A stretch of 64,000 bases of DNA. Origin: Osmia lignaria lignaria (taxonomy: Eukaryota; Arthropoda; Insecta; Hymenoptera; Megachilidae). Below are positions 1 to 11,255 of the stretch, piece after piece. Each line of letters starts with the position of its first letter. Position 1 is the stretch's first letter. The notes beneath the pieces are model-generated. The model did no database searches and was not told the origin of the DNA. It was given only the letters and a program-made list of their open reading frames with translations. A program made the translations under genes and the position numbers. The stretch covers positions 1,820,001 through 1,884,000 of the forward strand of contig NW_027478160.1 in assembly GCF_051020975.1 (NCBI RefSeq), read 5' to 3'.

Positions 1-310
1 GTTCTCGAGATATATCAAGATATTTAAAAGTTCCGAAGCCGCACCAACATAATAGAGATACAGAAACACCGTGGCCCCTTTCTTTCAGATAACTCTGCAC
101 TATTGCGAGCTGGAAATGCCACTTTCAGTTTAGCTGTGCAGAAGAAGAACAACAGAAGAAGAAATATCTCGAAATATGTCCGTCAGGCCCCTTCCCTTGA
201 GATAAATCTGCATATATCTCGGAAACGAAGCGAGCTATGGCAAAATGTTGGGAGACCTTTTTTGTAGAGAAGTAAGTTTTCTACTTTTTATGTTCTATGA
301 TATTTTTTGA
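1..310. repeat. partial satellite unit at left window edge
   Basis: The window opens at GTTCTCGAG, 11 bases into a unit, so the array continues to the left. This copy has one base fewer than normal in the GAA/CAA tract near 151-160 (AACAGAAG instead of AACAAGAAG) and carries CACTTTCAG for the usual CACTTCCAG. It also reads TGCATATATC where most units have TGCAAATATC. Confidence 0.93.
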
Positions 311-632
311 TCAGATGCGTAGTTCTCGAGATATATCAAGATATTTAAAAGTTCCGAAGCCGCACCAACATAATAGAGATACAGAAACACCGTGGCCCCT
401 TTCTTTGAGATAACTCTGCACTATTGCGAGCTGGAAATGCCACTTCCAGTTTAGCTGTGCAGAAGAAGAACAACAAGAAGAAGAAATATCTCGAAATATG
501 TCCATCAGGACCCTTCCCTTGAGATAAATCTGCAAATATCTCGGAAACGAAGCGAGCTATGGCAAAATGTTAAAAGACCTTTTTTGTAGAGAATTATGTT
601 TCCTACAATTTACGTTCTCTGATATTTTTTGA

Positions 633-1276
633 TCAGAAGCGTAGTTTTCGAGATATATCGAGATATTTGAAAGTTCCGAAGCCGCACCAACATAATAGAG
701 ATACAGAAACACCGTGGCCCCTTTCTTTGAGATAACTCTGCACTATTGCGAGCTGCAAATGCCACTTCCAGCTTAGCTGTGCAGAAGAAGAACAACAAGA
801 AGAAGAAATATTTGGAAATGTGTCCGTCAGGCCCCTTCCCTTGAGATAAATCTGCAAATATCTCGGAAAGGAAGCGAGCTACGGCAAAATGTTAAGAGAC
901 CTTTTTTGTAGAAAATTAGGTTTCCTACTTTTTATGTTCTATGATATTTTTTGATCAGATGCGTAGTTCTCGAGATATATCAAGATATTTAAAAGTTCCG
1001 AAGCTGCACCAACATAATAGAGGTACAGAAACACCGTGGCCTCTTTCTTTGAGATAACTCTGCACTATTGCGAGCTGCAAATGCCACTTCCAGCTTAGCT
1101 GTGCAGAAGAAGAACAACAAGAAGAAGAAATATCTCGAAATATGTCCGTCAGGCCCCTTCCCTTGAGATAAATCTGCAAATATCTCGGAAACGAAGCGAG
1201 CTATGGCAAAATGTTAAGAGACCTTTTTTGTTGAGAATTAAGTTTCCTATTTTGTATGTTGTATGATATTTTTTGA
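633..1276. repeat. two-unit block duplicated at 2240-2883
   Basis: The first unit carries AAATGTGTCC, GAGCTACGGC and GTAGAAAATT; the second carries GAAGCTGCACC, GAGGTACAG and GGCCTCTTTC. The same pair of variant sets recurs at 2240 and 2562. The offset is 1607 bp, five units minus the 3-bp deletion of the unit at 1599. Confidence 0.8.
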
Positions 1277-1598
1277 TCAGATGCGTAGTTCTCGAGATAT
1301 ATCAAGATATTTAAAAGTTCCGAAGCCGCACCAACATAATAGAGATACAGAAACACCGTGGCCCCTTTCTTTGAGATAACTCTGCACTATTGCGAGCCGC
1401 AAATGCCACTTCGAGCTTAGCTGTGCAGAAGAAGAACAACAAGAAGAAGAAATATCTCGAAATATGTCCGTCAGACCCCTTCCCTTGAGATACATCTGCA
1501 AATATCTAGGAAACGAAGCGAGCTATGGCAAAATGTTAAGAGACCTTTTTTGTAGAGAATTATGTTTCCTACAATTTACGTTCTCTGATATTTTTTGA
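1277..1598. repeat. isolated H-like unit in the left domain
   Basis: This unit has GAGCCGCAAATGCC, CACTTCGAGC and GTCAGACCCC, a combination otherwise typical of H-like units right of 22.5 kb. It lacks the TCTCTAAATATG of true H units and reads GAGATACATCTGC. It may be an older relative or the product of a rare long-range exchange. Confidence 0.65.
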
Positions 1599-1917
1599 TC
1601 AGAAGCGTAGTTTTCGAGATATATCGAGATATTTAAAAGTTCCGAAGCCGCACCAACATAATAGAGATACAGAAACACCGTGGCCCCTTTCTTTGAGATA
1701 ACTCTGCACTATTGCGACCTGCAAATGCCACTTCCAGCTTAGCTGTGCAGAAGAAGAACAAGAAGAAGAAATATCTCGAAATATGTCCGTCAGGCCCCTT
1801 CCCTTGAGATAAATCTGCAAATATCTCGGAAACGAAGCGAGCTATGGCAAAATGTTAAGATACCTTTTTTGTAGAGAATTAAGTTTCCTACTTTTTATGT
1901 TCTATGATATTTTTTGA
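1599..1917. repeat. 319-bp unit lacking one CAA triplet
   Basis: The GAA/CAA tract near 1751-1770 reads GAAGAACAAGAAG, missing one CAA triplet. This is the only 3-bp loss among the complete units and looks like replication slippage in the trinucleotide tract. The unit otherwise resembles V type (GCGACCTGC). Confidence 0.88.
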
Positions 1918-2239
1918 TCAGATGCGTAGTTCTCGAGATATATCAAGATATTTAAAAGTTCCGAAGGCGCGCCAACATAATAGAGGTACAGAAACACCGT
2001 GGCCCCTTTCTTTGAGATAACTCTGCACTATTGCGAGCTGCAAATGCCACTTCCAGCTTAGCTGTGCAGAAGAAGAACAGCAAGAAGGAGAAATATCTCG
2101 AAATATGTCCGCCAGGCCCCTTCCCTTGAGATAAATCTGCAAATATCTCGGAAACGAAGCGAGCTATGGCAAAATGTTAAGAGACCTTTTTTGTAGAGAA
2201 CTATGTTTCCTACAATCTACGTTCTCTGATATTTTTTGA

Positions 2240-2883
2240 TCAGAAGCGTAGTTTTCGAGATATATCGAGATATTTAAATGTTCCGAAGCCGCACCAACAT
2301 AATAGAGATACAGAAACACCGTGGCCCCTTTCTTTGAGATAACTCTGCACTATTGCGAGCTGCAAATGCCACTTCCAGCTTAGCTGTGCAGAAGAAGAAC
2401 AACAAGAAGAAGAAATATTTCGAAATGTGTCCGTCAGGCCCCTTCCCTTGAGATAAATCTGCAAATATCTCGGAAACGAAGCGAGCTACGGCAAAATGTT
2501 AAGAGACCTTTTTTGTAGAAAATTGGGTTTCCTACTTTTTATGTTCTATGATATTTTTTGATCAGATGCGTAGTTCTCGAGATATATCAAGATATTTAAA
2601 AGTTCCGAAGCTGCACCAACATAATAGAGGTACAGAAACACCGTGGCCTCTTTCTTTGAGATAACTCTGCACTATTGCGAGCTGCAAATGCCACTTCCAG
2701 CTTAGCTGTGCAGAAGAGGAACAACAAGAAGAAGAAATATCTCGAAATATGTCCGTCAGGCCCCTTCCCTTGAGATAAATCTGCAAATATCTCGGAAACG
2801 AAGCGAGCTATGGCAAAATGTTAAGAGACCTTTTTTGTAGAGAATTAAGTTTCCTACTTTTTATGTTCTATGATATTTTTTGA
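2240..2883. repeat. second copy of the two-unit block at 633-1276
   Basis: It shares AAATGTGTCC, GAGCTACGGC and the GTAGAAAATT tail in the first unit, and GAAGCTGCACC and GGCCTCTTTC in the second. Small differences such as CAGAAGAGGAAC in the second unit show the copies have begun to diverge. Confidence 0.8.
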
Positions 2884-3849
2884 TCAGATGCGTAGTTCTC
2901 GAGATATAGCAAGATATTTAAAAGTTCCGAAGCCGCACCAACATAATAGAGATACAGAAACACCGTGGCCCCTTTCTTTGAGATAACTCTGCACTACTGC
3001 GAGCTGCAAATGCCACTTCCAGCTTAGCTGTGCAGAAGAAGAACAACAAGAAGAAGAAATATCTCGAAATATGTCCGTCAGGCCCCTTCCCTTGAGATAA
3101 ATCTGCAAATATCTCGGAAACGAAGCGAGCTATGGCAAAATGTTAAGAGACCTTTTTTGTAGAGAATTAAGTTTCCTACTTTTTATGTTCTATGATATTT
3201 TTTGATCAGATGCGTAGTTCTCGAGATATATCCAGATATTTAAAAGTTCCGAAGCGGCACCAACATAATAGAGATACAGAAACACCGTGGCCCCTTTCTT
3301 TGAGGTAACTCTGCACTATTGCGAGCTGCAAATGCCACTTCCAGCTTAGCTGTGCAGAAGAAGAACAACAAGAAGAAGAAATATCTCGAAATATGTCCCT
3401 CAGGCCCCTTGCCTTGAGATAAATCTGCAAATATCTCGGAAACCAAGCGAGCTATGGCAAAATGTTAAGAGACCTTATTTGTAGAGAACTGAGTTTCCTA
3501 CTTTTTATGTTCTACGATATTTTTTGATCAGATGCGTAGTTCTCGAGATATATCAAGATATTTAAAAGTTCCCAAGCCGCACCAACATAATAGAGATACA
3601 GAAACACCGCGGCCCCTTTCTTTGAGATAACTCTGCACTATTGCGAGCTGCAAATGCCACTTCCAGCTTAGCTGTGCAGAAGAAGAACAACAAGAACAAG
3701 AAATATCTCGAAATATGTCCGTCAGGCCCCTTCCCTTGAGATAAATCTGCAAATATCTCGGAAACGAAGCGAGCTATGGCAAAATGTTAAGAGACCTTTT
3801 TTGTAGAGAATTAAGTTTCCTACTTTTTATGTTCTATGATATTTTTTGA
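2884..3849. repeat. A-M-C three-unit block, copy 1
   Basis: Unit A has TATAGCAAG and CACTACTGCG. Unit M has TATATCCAG, AAGCGGCACC, TGAGGTAAC, GTCCCTCAGG, GGAAACCAAGC and GACCTTATTTG. Unit C has TTCCCAAGCC and AACAAGAACAAG. The same ordered trio recurs at 5782, 8680 and 10290. Offsets are 2898 bp (nine units) twice, then 1610 bp (five units). Confidence 0.88.
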
Positions 3850-4493
3850 TCAGATGCGTAGTTTTCGAGATATATCGAGATATTTAAAAGTTCCGAAGCC
3901 GCACCAACATAATAGAGATACAGAAACATCGTGGCCCCTTTCTTTGGGATAACTCTGCACTATTGCGAGTTGGAAATGCCACTTCCAGTTTAGCTGTGCA
4001 GAAGAAGAACAACAAGAAGAAGAAATATCTCGAAATATGTCCGTCAGGACCCTTCCCTTGAGATAAATCTGCAAATATCTCGGAAACGAAGCGAGCTATT
4101 GCAAAACGTTAAGAGACCTTTTTTGTAGAGAATTAAGTTTCCTACTTTTTATGTTCTATGATATTTCTTGATCAGAGGCGTAGTTCTCGAGATATATCAA
4201 GATATTTAAAAGTTCCGAAGCCGCACCAACATAATAGAGATACAGAAACACCGTGGCCCCTTTCTTTGAGATAACTCTGCACGATTGCGAGCTGGAAATG
4301 CCACTTCCAGTTTAGCTGTGCAGAAGAAGAACAACAAGAAGAAGAAATATCTCGAAATATGTCCATCAGGACCCTTCCCTTGAGATAAATCTGCAAATAT
4401 CTCGGAAACGAAGCGAGCTATGGCAAAATGTTAGGAGACCTTTTTTGTAGAGAATTATGTTTCCTACAATTTATGTTCTATGATATTTCTTGA

Positions 4494-5781
4494 TCAGAAG
4501 CGTAGTTTTCGAGATATATCGAGATATTTAAAAGTTCCGAAGCCGCACCAACATAATAGAGATACGGAAACACCGTGGCCCCTTTCTTTGGGATAACTCT
4601 GCACTATTGCGAGCTGGAAATGCCACTTCCAGTTTAGCTGTGCAGAAGAAGAACAACAAGAAGAAGAAATATCTCGAAATATGTCCGTCAGGACCCTTCC
4701 CTTGAGATAAATCTGCAAATATCTCGGAAACGAAGCGAGCTATTGCAAAACGTTAAGAGACCTTTTTTGTAGAGAATTAAGTTTCCTACTTTTTATGTTC
4801 TATGATATTTTTTGATCAGATGCGTAGTTCTCGAGATATATCCAGATATTTAAAAGTTCCGAAGCCGCACCAACATAATAGAGATACAGAAACACCGTGG
4901 CCCCTTTCTTTGAGATAACTCTGCACGATTGCGAGCTGGAAATGCCACTTCCAGTTTAGCTGTGCAGAAGAAGAACAACAAGAAGAAGAAATATCTCGAA
5001 ATATGTCCATCAGGACCCTTCCCTTGAGATAAATCTGCAAATATCTCGGAAACGAAGCGAGCTATGGCAAAATGTTAGGAGACCTTTTTTGTAGAGAATT
5101 ATGTTTCCTACAATTTATGTTCTATGATATTTTTTGATCAGAAGCGTAGTTTTCGAGATATATCGAGATATTTAAAAGTTCCGAAGCCGCACCAACATAA
5201 TAGAGATACGGAAACACCGTGGCCCCTTTCTTTGGGATAACTCTGCACTATTGCGAGCTGGAAATGCCACTTCCAGTTTAGCTGTGCAGAAGAAGAACAA
5301 CAATAAGAAGAAATATCTCGAAATATGTCCGTCAGGACCCTTCCCTTGAGATAAATCTGCAAATATCTCGGAAACGAAGCGAGCTATTGCAAAACGTTAA
5401 GAGACCTTTTTTGTAGAGAATTAAGTTTCCTACTTTTTATGTTCTATGATATTTTTTGATGAGATGCGTAGTTCTCGAGATATATCAAGATATTTAAAAG
5501 CTCCGAAGCTGCACCAACATAATAGAGGTACAGAAACACCGTGGCCACTTTCTTTGAGATAACTCTGCACTACTGCGAGCTGGAAATGCCACTTCCAGCT
5601 TAGCTGTGCAGAAGATGAACAACAAGAAGAAGAAATATCTCGAAATATGTCCGTCAGGCCCCTTCCCTTGAGATAAATCTGCAAATATCTCGGAAACGAA
5701 GCGAGCTATGGCAAAATGTTAAGAGACCTTTTTTGTAGAGAATTAAGTTTCCTACTTTTTATGTTCTATGATATTTTTTGA
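4494..5781. repeat. four-unit block duplicated at 6748-8035
   Basis: The units carry, in order: GATACGGAAAC with TTTGGGATAAC; TATATCCAG with CACGATTGC and TTAGGAGACC; GATACGGAAAC again; and GATGAGATGCG with AAAGCTCCGAAGC and GGCCACTTTC. The order repeats at 6748 with an offset of 2254 bp (seven units). The block directly precedes A-M-C copy 2. Confidence 0.85.
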
Positions 5782-6747
5782 TCAGATGCGTAGTTCTCGA
5801 GATATAGCAAGATATTTAAAAGTTCCGAAGCCGCACCAACATAATAGAGATACAGAAACACCGTGGCCCCTTTCTTTGAGATAACTCTGCACTACTGCGA
5901 GCTGCAAATGCCACTTCCAGCTTAGCTGTGCAGAAGAAGAACAACAAGAAGAAGAAATATCTCGAAATATGTCCGTCAGGCCCCTTCCCTTGAGATAAAT
6001 CTGCAAATATCTCGGAAACGAAGCGAGCTATGGCAAAATGTTAAGAGACCTTTTTTGTAGAGAATTAAGTTTCCTACTTTTTACGTTCTATGATATTTTT
6101 TGATCAGATGCGTAGTTCTCGAGATATATCCAGATATTTAAAAGTTCCGAAGCGGCACCAACATAATAGAGATACAGAAACACCGTGGCCCCTTTCTTTG
6201 AGGTAACTCTGCACTATTGCGAGCTGCAAATGCCACTTCCAGCTTAGCTGTGCAGAAGAAGAACAACAAGAAGAAGAAATATCTCGAAATATGTCCCTCA
6301 GGCCCCTTCCCTTGAGATAAATCTGCAAATATCTCGGAAACCAAGCGAGCTATGGCAAAATGTTAAGAGACCTTATTTGTAGAGAATTAAGTTTCCTACT
6401 TTTTATGTTCTACGATATTTTTTGATCAGATGCGTAGTCCTCGAGATATATCAAGATATTTAAAAGTTCCCAAGCCGCACCAACATAATAGAGATACAGA
6501 AACACCGTGGCCCCTTTCTTTGAGATAACTCTGCACTATTGCGAGCTGCAAATGCCACTTCCAGCTTAGCTGTGCAGAAGAAGAACAACAAGAACAAGAA
6601 ATATCTCGAAATATGTCCGTCAGGCCCCTTCCCTTGAGATAAATCTGCAAATATCTCGGAAACGAAGCGAGCTATGGCAAAATGTTGAGAGACCTTTTTT
6701 GTAGAGAATTATGTTTCCTACAATTTATGTTCTATGATATTTCTTGA
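5782..6747. repeat. A-M-C three-unit block, copy 2
   Basis: All diagnostic A, M and C variants are present. Its C unit begins GTCCTCGAG instead of GTTCTCGAG, a change shared with the C units at 9324 and 10934 but not with copy 1, so copies 2-4 are more closely related to each other. Confidence 0.87.
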
Positions 6748-8035
6748 TCAGAAGCGTAGTTTTCGAGATATATCGAGATATTTAAAAGTTCCGAAGCCGC
6801 ACCAACATAATAGAGATACGGAAACACCGTGGCCCCTTTCTTTGGGATAACTCTGCACTATTGCGAGCTGGAAATGCCACTTCCAGTTTAGCTGTGCAGA
6901 AGAAGAACAACAAGAAGAAGAAATATCTCGAAATATGTCCGTCAGGACCCTTCCCTTGAGATAAATCTACAAATATCTCGGAAACGAAGCGAGCTATTGC
7001 AAAACGTTAAGAGACCTTTTTTGTAGAGAATTAAGTTTCCTACTTTTTATGTTCTATGATATTTTTTGATCAGATGCGTAGTTCTCGAGATATATCCAGA
7101 TATTTAAAAGTTCCGAAGCCGCACCAACATAATAGAGATACAGAAACACCGTGGCCCCTTTCTTTGAGATAACTCTGCACGATTGCGAGCTGGAAATGCC
7201 ACTTCCAGCTTAGCTGTGCAGAAGAAGAACAACAAGAAGAAGAAATATCTCGAAATATGTCCATCAGGACCCTTCCCTTGAGATAAATCTGCAAATATCT
7301 CGGAAACGAAGCGAGCTATGGCAAAATGTTAGGAGACCTTTTTTGTAGAGAATTATGTTTCCTACAATTTATGTTCTATGATATTTTTTGATCAGAAGCG
7401 TAGTTTTCGAGATATATCGAGATATTTAAAAGTTCCGAAGCCGCACCAACATAATAGAGATACGGATACACCGTGGCCCCTTTCTTTGGGATAACTCTGC
7501 ACTATTGCGAGCTGGAAATGCCACTTCCAGTTTAGCTGTGCAGAAGAAGAACAACAAGAAGAAGAAATATCTCGAAATATGTCCGTCAGGACCCTTCCCT
7601 TGAGATAAATCTGCAAATATCTCGGAAACGAAGCGAGCTATTGCAAAACGTTAAGAGACCTTTTTTGTAGAGAATTAAGTTTCCTACTTTTTATGTTCTA
7701 TGATATTTTTTGATGAGATGCGTAGTTCTCGAGATATATCAAGATATTTAAAAGCTCCGAAGCTGCACCAACATAATAGAGGTACAGAAACACCGTGGCC
7801 ACTTTCTTTGAGATAACTCTGCACTACTGCGAGCTGCAAATGAGACTTCCAGCTTAGCTGTGCAGAAGAAGAACAACAAGAAGAAGAAATATCTCGAAAT
7901 ATGTCCGTCAGGCCCCTTCCCTTGAGATAAATCTGCAAATATCTCGGAAACGAAGCGAGCTATGGCAAAATGTTAAGAGACCTTTTTTGTAGAGAATTAA
8001 GTTTCCTACTTTTTATGTTCTATGATATTTTTTGA
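6748..8035. repeat. second copy of the four-unit block at 4494-5781
   Basis: It matches 4494-5781 unit by unit. Differences include TCTACAAATATC for TCTGCAAATATC in the first unit, GATACGGATAC in the third and AAATGAGACTTCC in the fourth. It is followed by an M unit at 8036 instead of an A unit, so the downstream junction differs between copies. Confidence 0.84.
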
Positions 8036-8679
8036 TCAGATGCGTAGTTCTCGAGATATATCCAGATATTTAAAAGTTCCGAAGCGGCACCAACATAATA
8101 GAGATACAGAAACACCGTGGCCCCTTTCTTTGAGGTAACTCTGCACTATTGCGAGCTGCAAATGCCACTTCCAGCTTAGCTGTGCAGAAGAAGAACAACA
8201 AGAAGAAGAAATATCTCGAAATATGTCCCTCAGGCCCCTTCCCTTGAGATAAATCTGCAAATATCTCGGAAACCAAGCGAGCTATGGCAAAATGTTAAGA
8301 GACCTTATTTGTAGAGAATTAAGTTTCCTACTTTTTATGTTCTACCATATTTTTTGATCAGATGCATAGTTCTCGAGATATATCAAGATATTTAAAAGTT
8401 CCCAAGCCGCACCAACATAATAGAGATACAGAAACACCGTGGCCCCTTTCTTTGGGATAACTCTGCACTATTGCGAGCTGGAAATGCCACTTCCAGCTTA
8501 GCTGTGCAGAAGAAGAACAACAAGAAGAAGAAATATCTCGAAATATGTCCGTCAGGCCCCTTCCCTTGAGATAAATCTGCAAATATCTCGGAAACGAAGC
8601 GAGCTATGGCAAAATGTTAAGAGACCTTTTTTGTAGAGAATTAAGTTTCCTACTTTTTATGTTCTATGATATTTTTTGA
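8036..8679. repeat. partial A-M-C block (M then C-like unit)
   Basis: The M unit at 8036 has the full M set. The next unit has TTCCCAAGCC but then switches to TTTGGGATAAC and GCTGGAAATG with an intact GAAGAAG tract, so it is C-type at the front and different in the middle. Its start carries the rare GATGCATAG. Confidence 0.8.
8463..8509. repeat. potential two-part hairpin in the unit centre
   Basis: In this copy CTGCAC (8463-8468) can pair with GTGCAG (8504-8509), and inside it AGCTGGAA (8476-8483) pairs perfectly with TTCCAGCT (8491-8498) around a 7-base loop ATGCCAC. Copies with GCTGCAA have a C-C mismatch in the inner stem. H-type copies (GCTGCAA with CTTCGAGCT) have two mismatches, so the stem is not preserved by compensating changes. 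The fold is possible in DNA or a transcript, but selection for it is not supported. Confidence 0.5.
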
Positions 8680-9645
8680 TCAGATGCGTAGTTCTCGAGA
8701 TATAGCAAGATATTTAAAAGTTCCGAAGCCGCACCAACATAATAGAGATACAGAAACACCCTGGCCCCTTTCTTTGAGATAACTCTGCACTACTGCGAGC
8801 TGCAAATGCCACTTCCAGCTTAGCTGTGCAGAAGAAGAACAACAAGAAGAAGAAATATCTCGAAATATGTCCGTCAGGCCCCTTCCCTTGAGATAAATCT
8901 GCAAATATCTCGGAAACGAAGCGAGCTATGGCAAAATGTTAAGAGACCTTTTTTGTAGAGAATTAAGTTTCCTACTTTTTACGTTCTATGATATTTTTTG
9001 ATCAGATGCGTAGTTCTCGAGATATATCCAGATATTTAAAAGTTCCGAAGCGGCACCAACATAATAGAGATACAGAAACACCGTGGCCCCTTTCTTTGAG
9101 GTAACTCTGCACTATTGCGAGCTGCAAATGCCACTTCCAGCTTAGCTGTGCAGAAGAAGAACAACAAGAAGAAGAAATATCTCGAAATATGTCCCTCAGG
9201 CCCCTTCCCTTGAGATAAATCTGCAAATATCTCGGAAACCAAGCGAGCTATGGCAAAATGTTAAGAGACCTTATTTGTAGAGAATTAAGTTTCCTACTTT
9301 TTATGTTCTACGATATTTTTTGATCAGATGCGTAGTCCTCGAGATATATCAAGATATTTAAAAGTTCCCAAGCCGCACCAACATAATAGAGATACAGAAA
9401 CACCGTGGCCCCTTTCTTTGAGATAACTCTGCACTATTGCGAGCTGCAAATGCCACTTCCAGCTTAGCTGTGCAGAAGAAGAACAACAAGAACAAGAAAT
9501 ATCTCGAAATATGTCCGTCAGGCCCCTTCCCTTGAGATAAATCTGCAAATATCTCGGAAACGAAGCGAGCTATGGCAAAATGTTAAGAGACCTTTTTTGT
9601 AGAGAATTATGTTTCCTACAATTTACGTTCTCTGATATTTTTTGA
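8680..9645. repeat. A-M-C three-unit block, copy 3
   Basis: It carries the same ordered variants as copies 1 and 2, 2898 bp after copy 2. The A unit has CACCCTGGCC for CACCGTGGCC, a private change. Confidence 0.87.
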
Positions 9646-9967
9646 TCAGAAGCGTAGTTTTCGAGATATATCGAGATATTTAAAAGTTCCGAAGCCGCAC
9701 CAACATAATAGAGATACGGAAACACCGTGGCCCCTTTCTTTGGGATAACTCTGCACTATTGCGAGCTGGAAATGCCACTTCCAGCTTAGCTGTGCAGAAG
9801 AAGAACAACAAGAAGAAGAAATATCTCGAAATATGTCCGTCAGGCCCCTTCCCTTGAGATAAATCTGCAAATATCTCGGAAACGAAGCGAGCTATGGCAA
9901 AATGTTAAGAGACCTTTTTTGTAGAGAATTAAGTTTCCTACTTTTTATGTTCTATGATATTTTTTGA

Positions 9968-10289
9968 TCAGATGCGTAGTTCTCGAGATATAGCAAGATA
10001 TTTAAAAGTTCCGAAGCCGCACCAACATAATAGAGATACAGAAACACCGTGGCCCCTTTCTTTGAGATAACTCTGCACTACTGCGAGCTGCAAATGCCAC
10101 TTCCAGCTTAGCTGTGCAGAAGAAGAACAACAAGAAGAAGAAATATCCCGAAATATGTCCCTCAGGCCCCTTCCCTTGAGATAAATCTGCAAATATCTCG
10201 GAAACCAAGCGAGCTATGGCAAAATGTTAAGAGACCTTATTTGTAGAGAATTAAGTTTCCTACTTTTTATGTTCTACGATATTTTTTGA
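9968..10289. repeat. chimeric unit: A front joined to M back
   Basis: The front has A variants (TATAGCAAG; CACTACTGCG, with the informative C at 10081). The back has M variants (GTCCCTCAGG, informative C at 10161; GGAAACCAAGC; GACCTTATTTG). The switch lies between 10081 and 10161, which includes the GAA/CAA tract. A private ATCCCGAAA occurs at 10146-10154. Confidence 0.82.
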
Positions 10290-11255
10290 TCAGATGCGTA
10301 GTCCTCGAGATATAGCAAGATATTTAAAAGTTCCGAAGCCGCACCAACATAATAGAGATACAGAAACACCGTGGCCCCTTTCTTTGAGATAACTCTGCAC
10401 TACTGCGAGCTGCAAATGCCACTTCCAGCTTAGCTGTGCAGAAGAAGAACAACAAGAAGAAGAAATATCTCGAAATATGTCCGTCAGGCCCCTTCCCTTG
10501 AGATAAATCTGCAAATATCTCGGAAACGAAGCGAGCTATGGCAAAATGTTAAGAGACCTTTTTTGTAGAGAATTAAGTTTCCTACTTTTTACGTTCTATG
10601 ATATTTTTTGATCAGATGCGTAGTTCTCGAGATATATCCAGATATTTAAAAGTTCCGAAGCGGCACCAACATAATAGAGATACAGAAACACCGTGGCCCC
10701 TTTCTTTGAGGTAACTCTGCACTATTGCGAGCTGCAAATGCCACTTCCAGCTTAGCTGTGCAGAAGAAGAACAACAAGAAGAAGAAATATCTCGAAATAT
10801 GTCCCTCAGGCCCCTTCCCTTGAGATAAATCTGCAAATATCTCGGAAACCAAGCGAGCTATGGCAAAATGTTAAGAGACCTTATTTGTAGAGAATTAAGT
10901 TTCCTACTTTTTATGTTCTACGATATTTTTTGATCAGATGCGTAGTCCTCGAGATATATCAAGATATTTAAAAGTTCCCAAGCCGCACCAACATAATAGA
11001 GATACAGAAACACCGTGGCCCCTTTCTTTGAGATAACTCTGCACTATTGCGAACTGCAAATGCCACTTCCAGCTTAGCTGTGCAGAAGAAGAACAACAAG
11101 AACAAGAAATATCTCGAAATATGTCCGTCAGGCCCCTTCCCTTGAGATAAATCTGCAAATATCTCGGAAACGAAGCGAGCTATGGCAAAATGTTAAGAGA
11201 CCTTTTTTGTAGAGAATTAAGTTTCCTACTTTTTATGTTCTATGATATTTTTTGA
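10290..11255. repeat. A-M-C three-unit block, copy 4, with recombinant first unit
   Basis: The A unit opens with GTCCTCGAG, the start normally found on C units, and then switches to TATAGCAAG, so a second exchange point lies in about 10303-10316. With the chimera just upstream it looks as if a short M-to-C junction segment was placed between two A units. The M and C units that follow are standard. Confidence 0.8.

Noticed and set aside
311..535. A 74-codon open frame on the minus strand that recurs in nearly every unit
   Set aside because: It opens only with TTG, has no upstream context, and recurs simply because the satellite recurs. Units of 322 bp shift frame at every copy, and substitutions between units change amino acids freely. 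No domain is recognisable. It is a shadow of the satellite.
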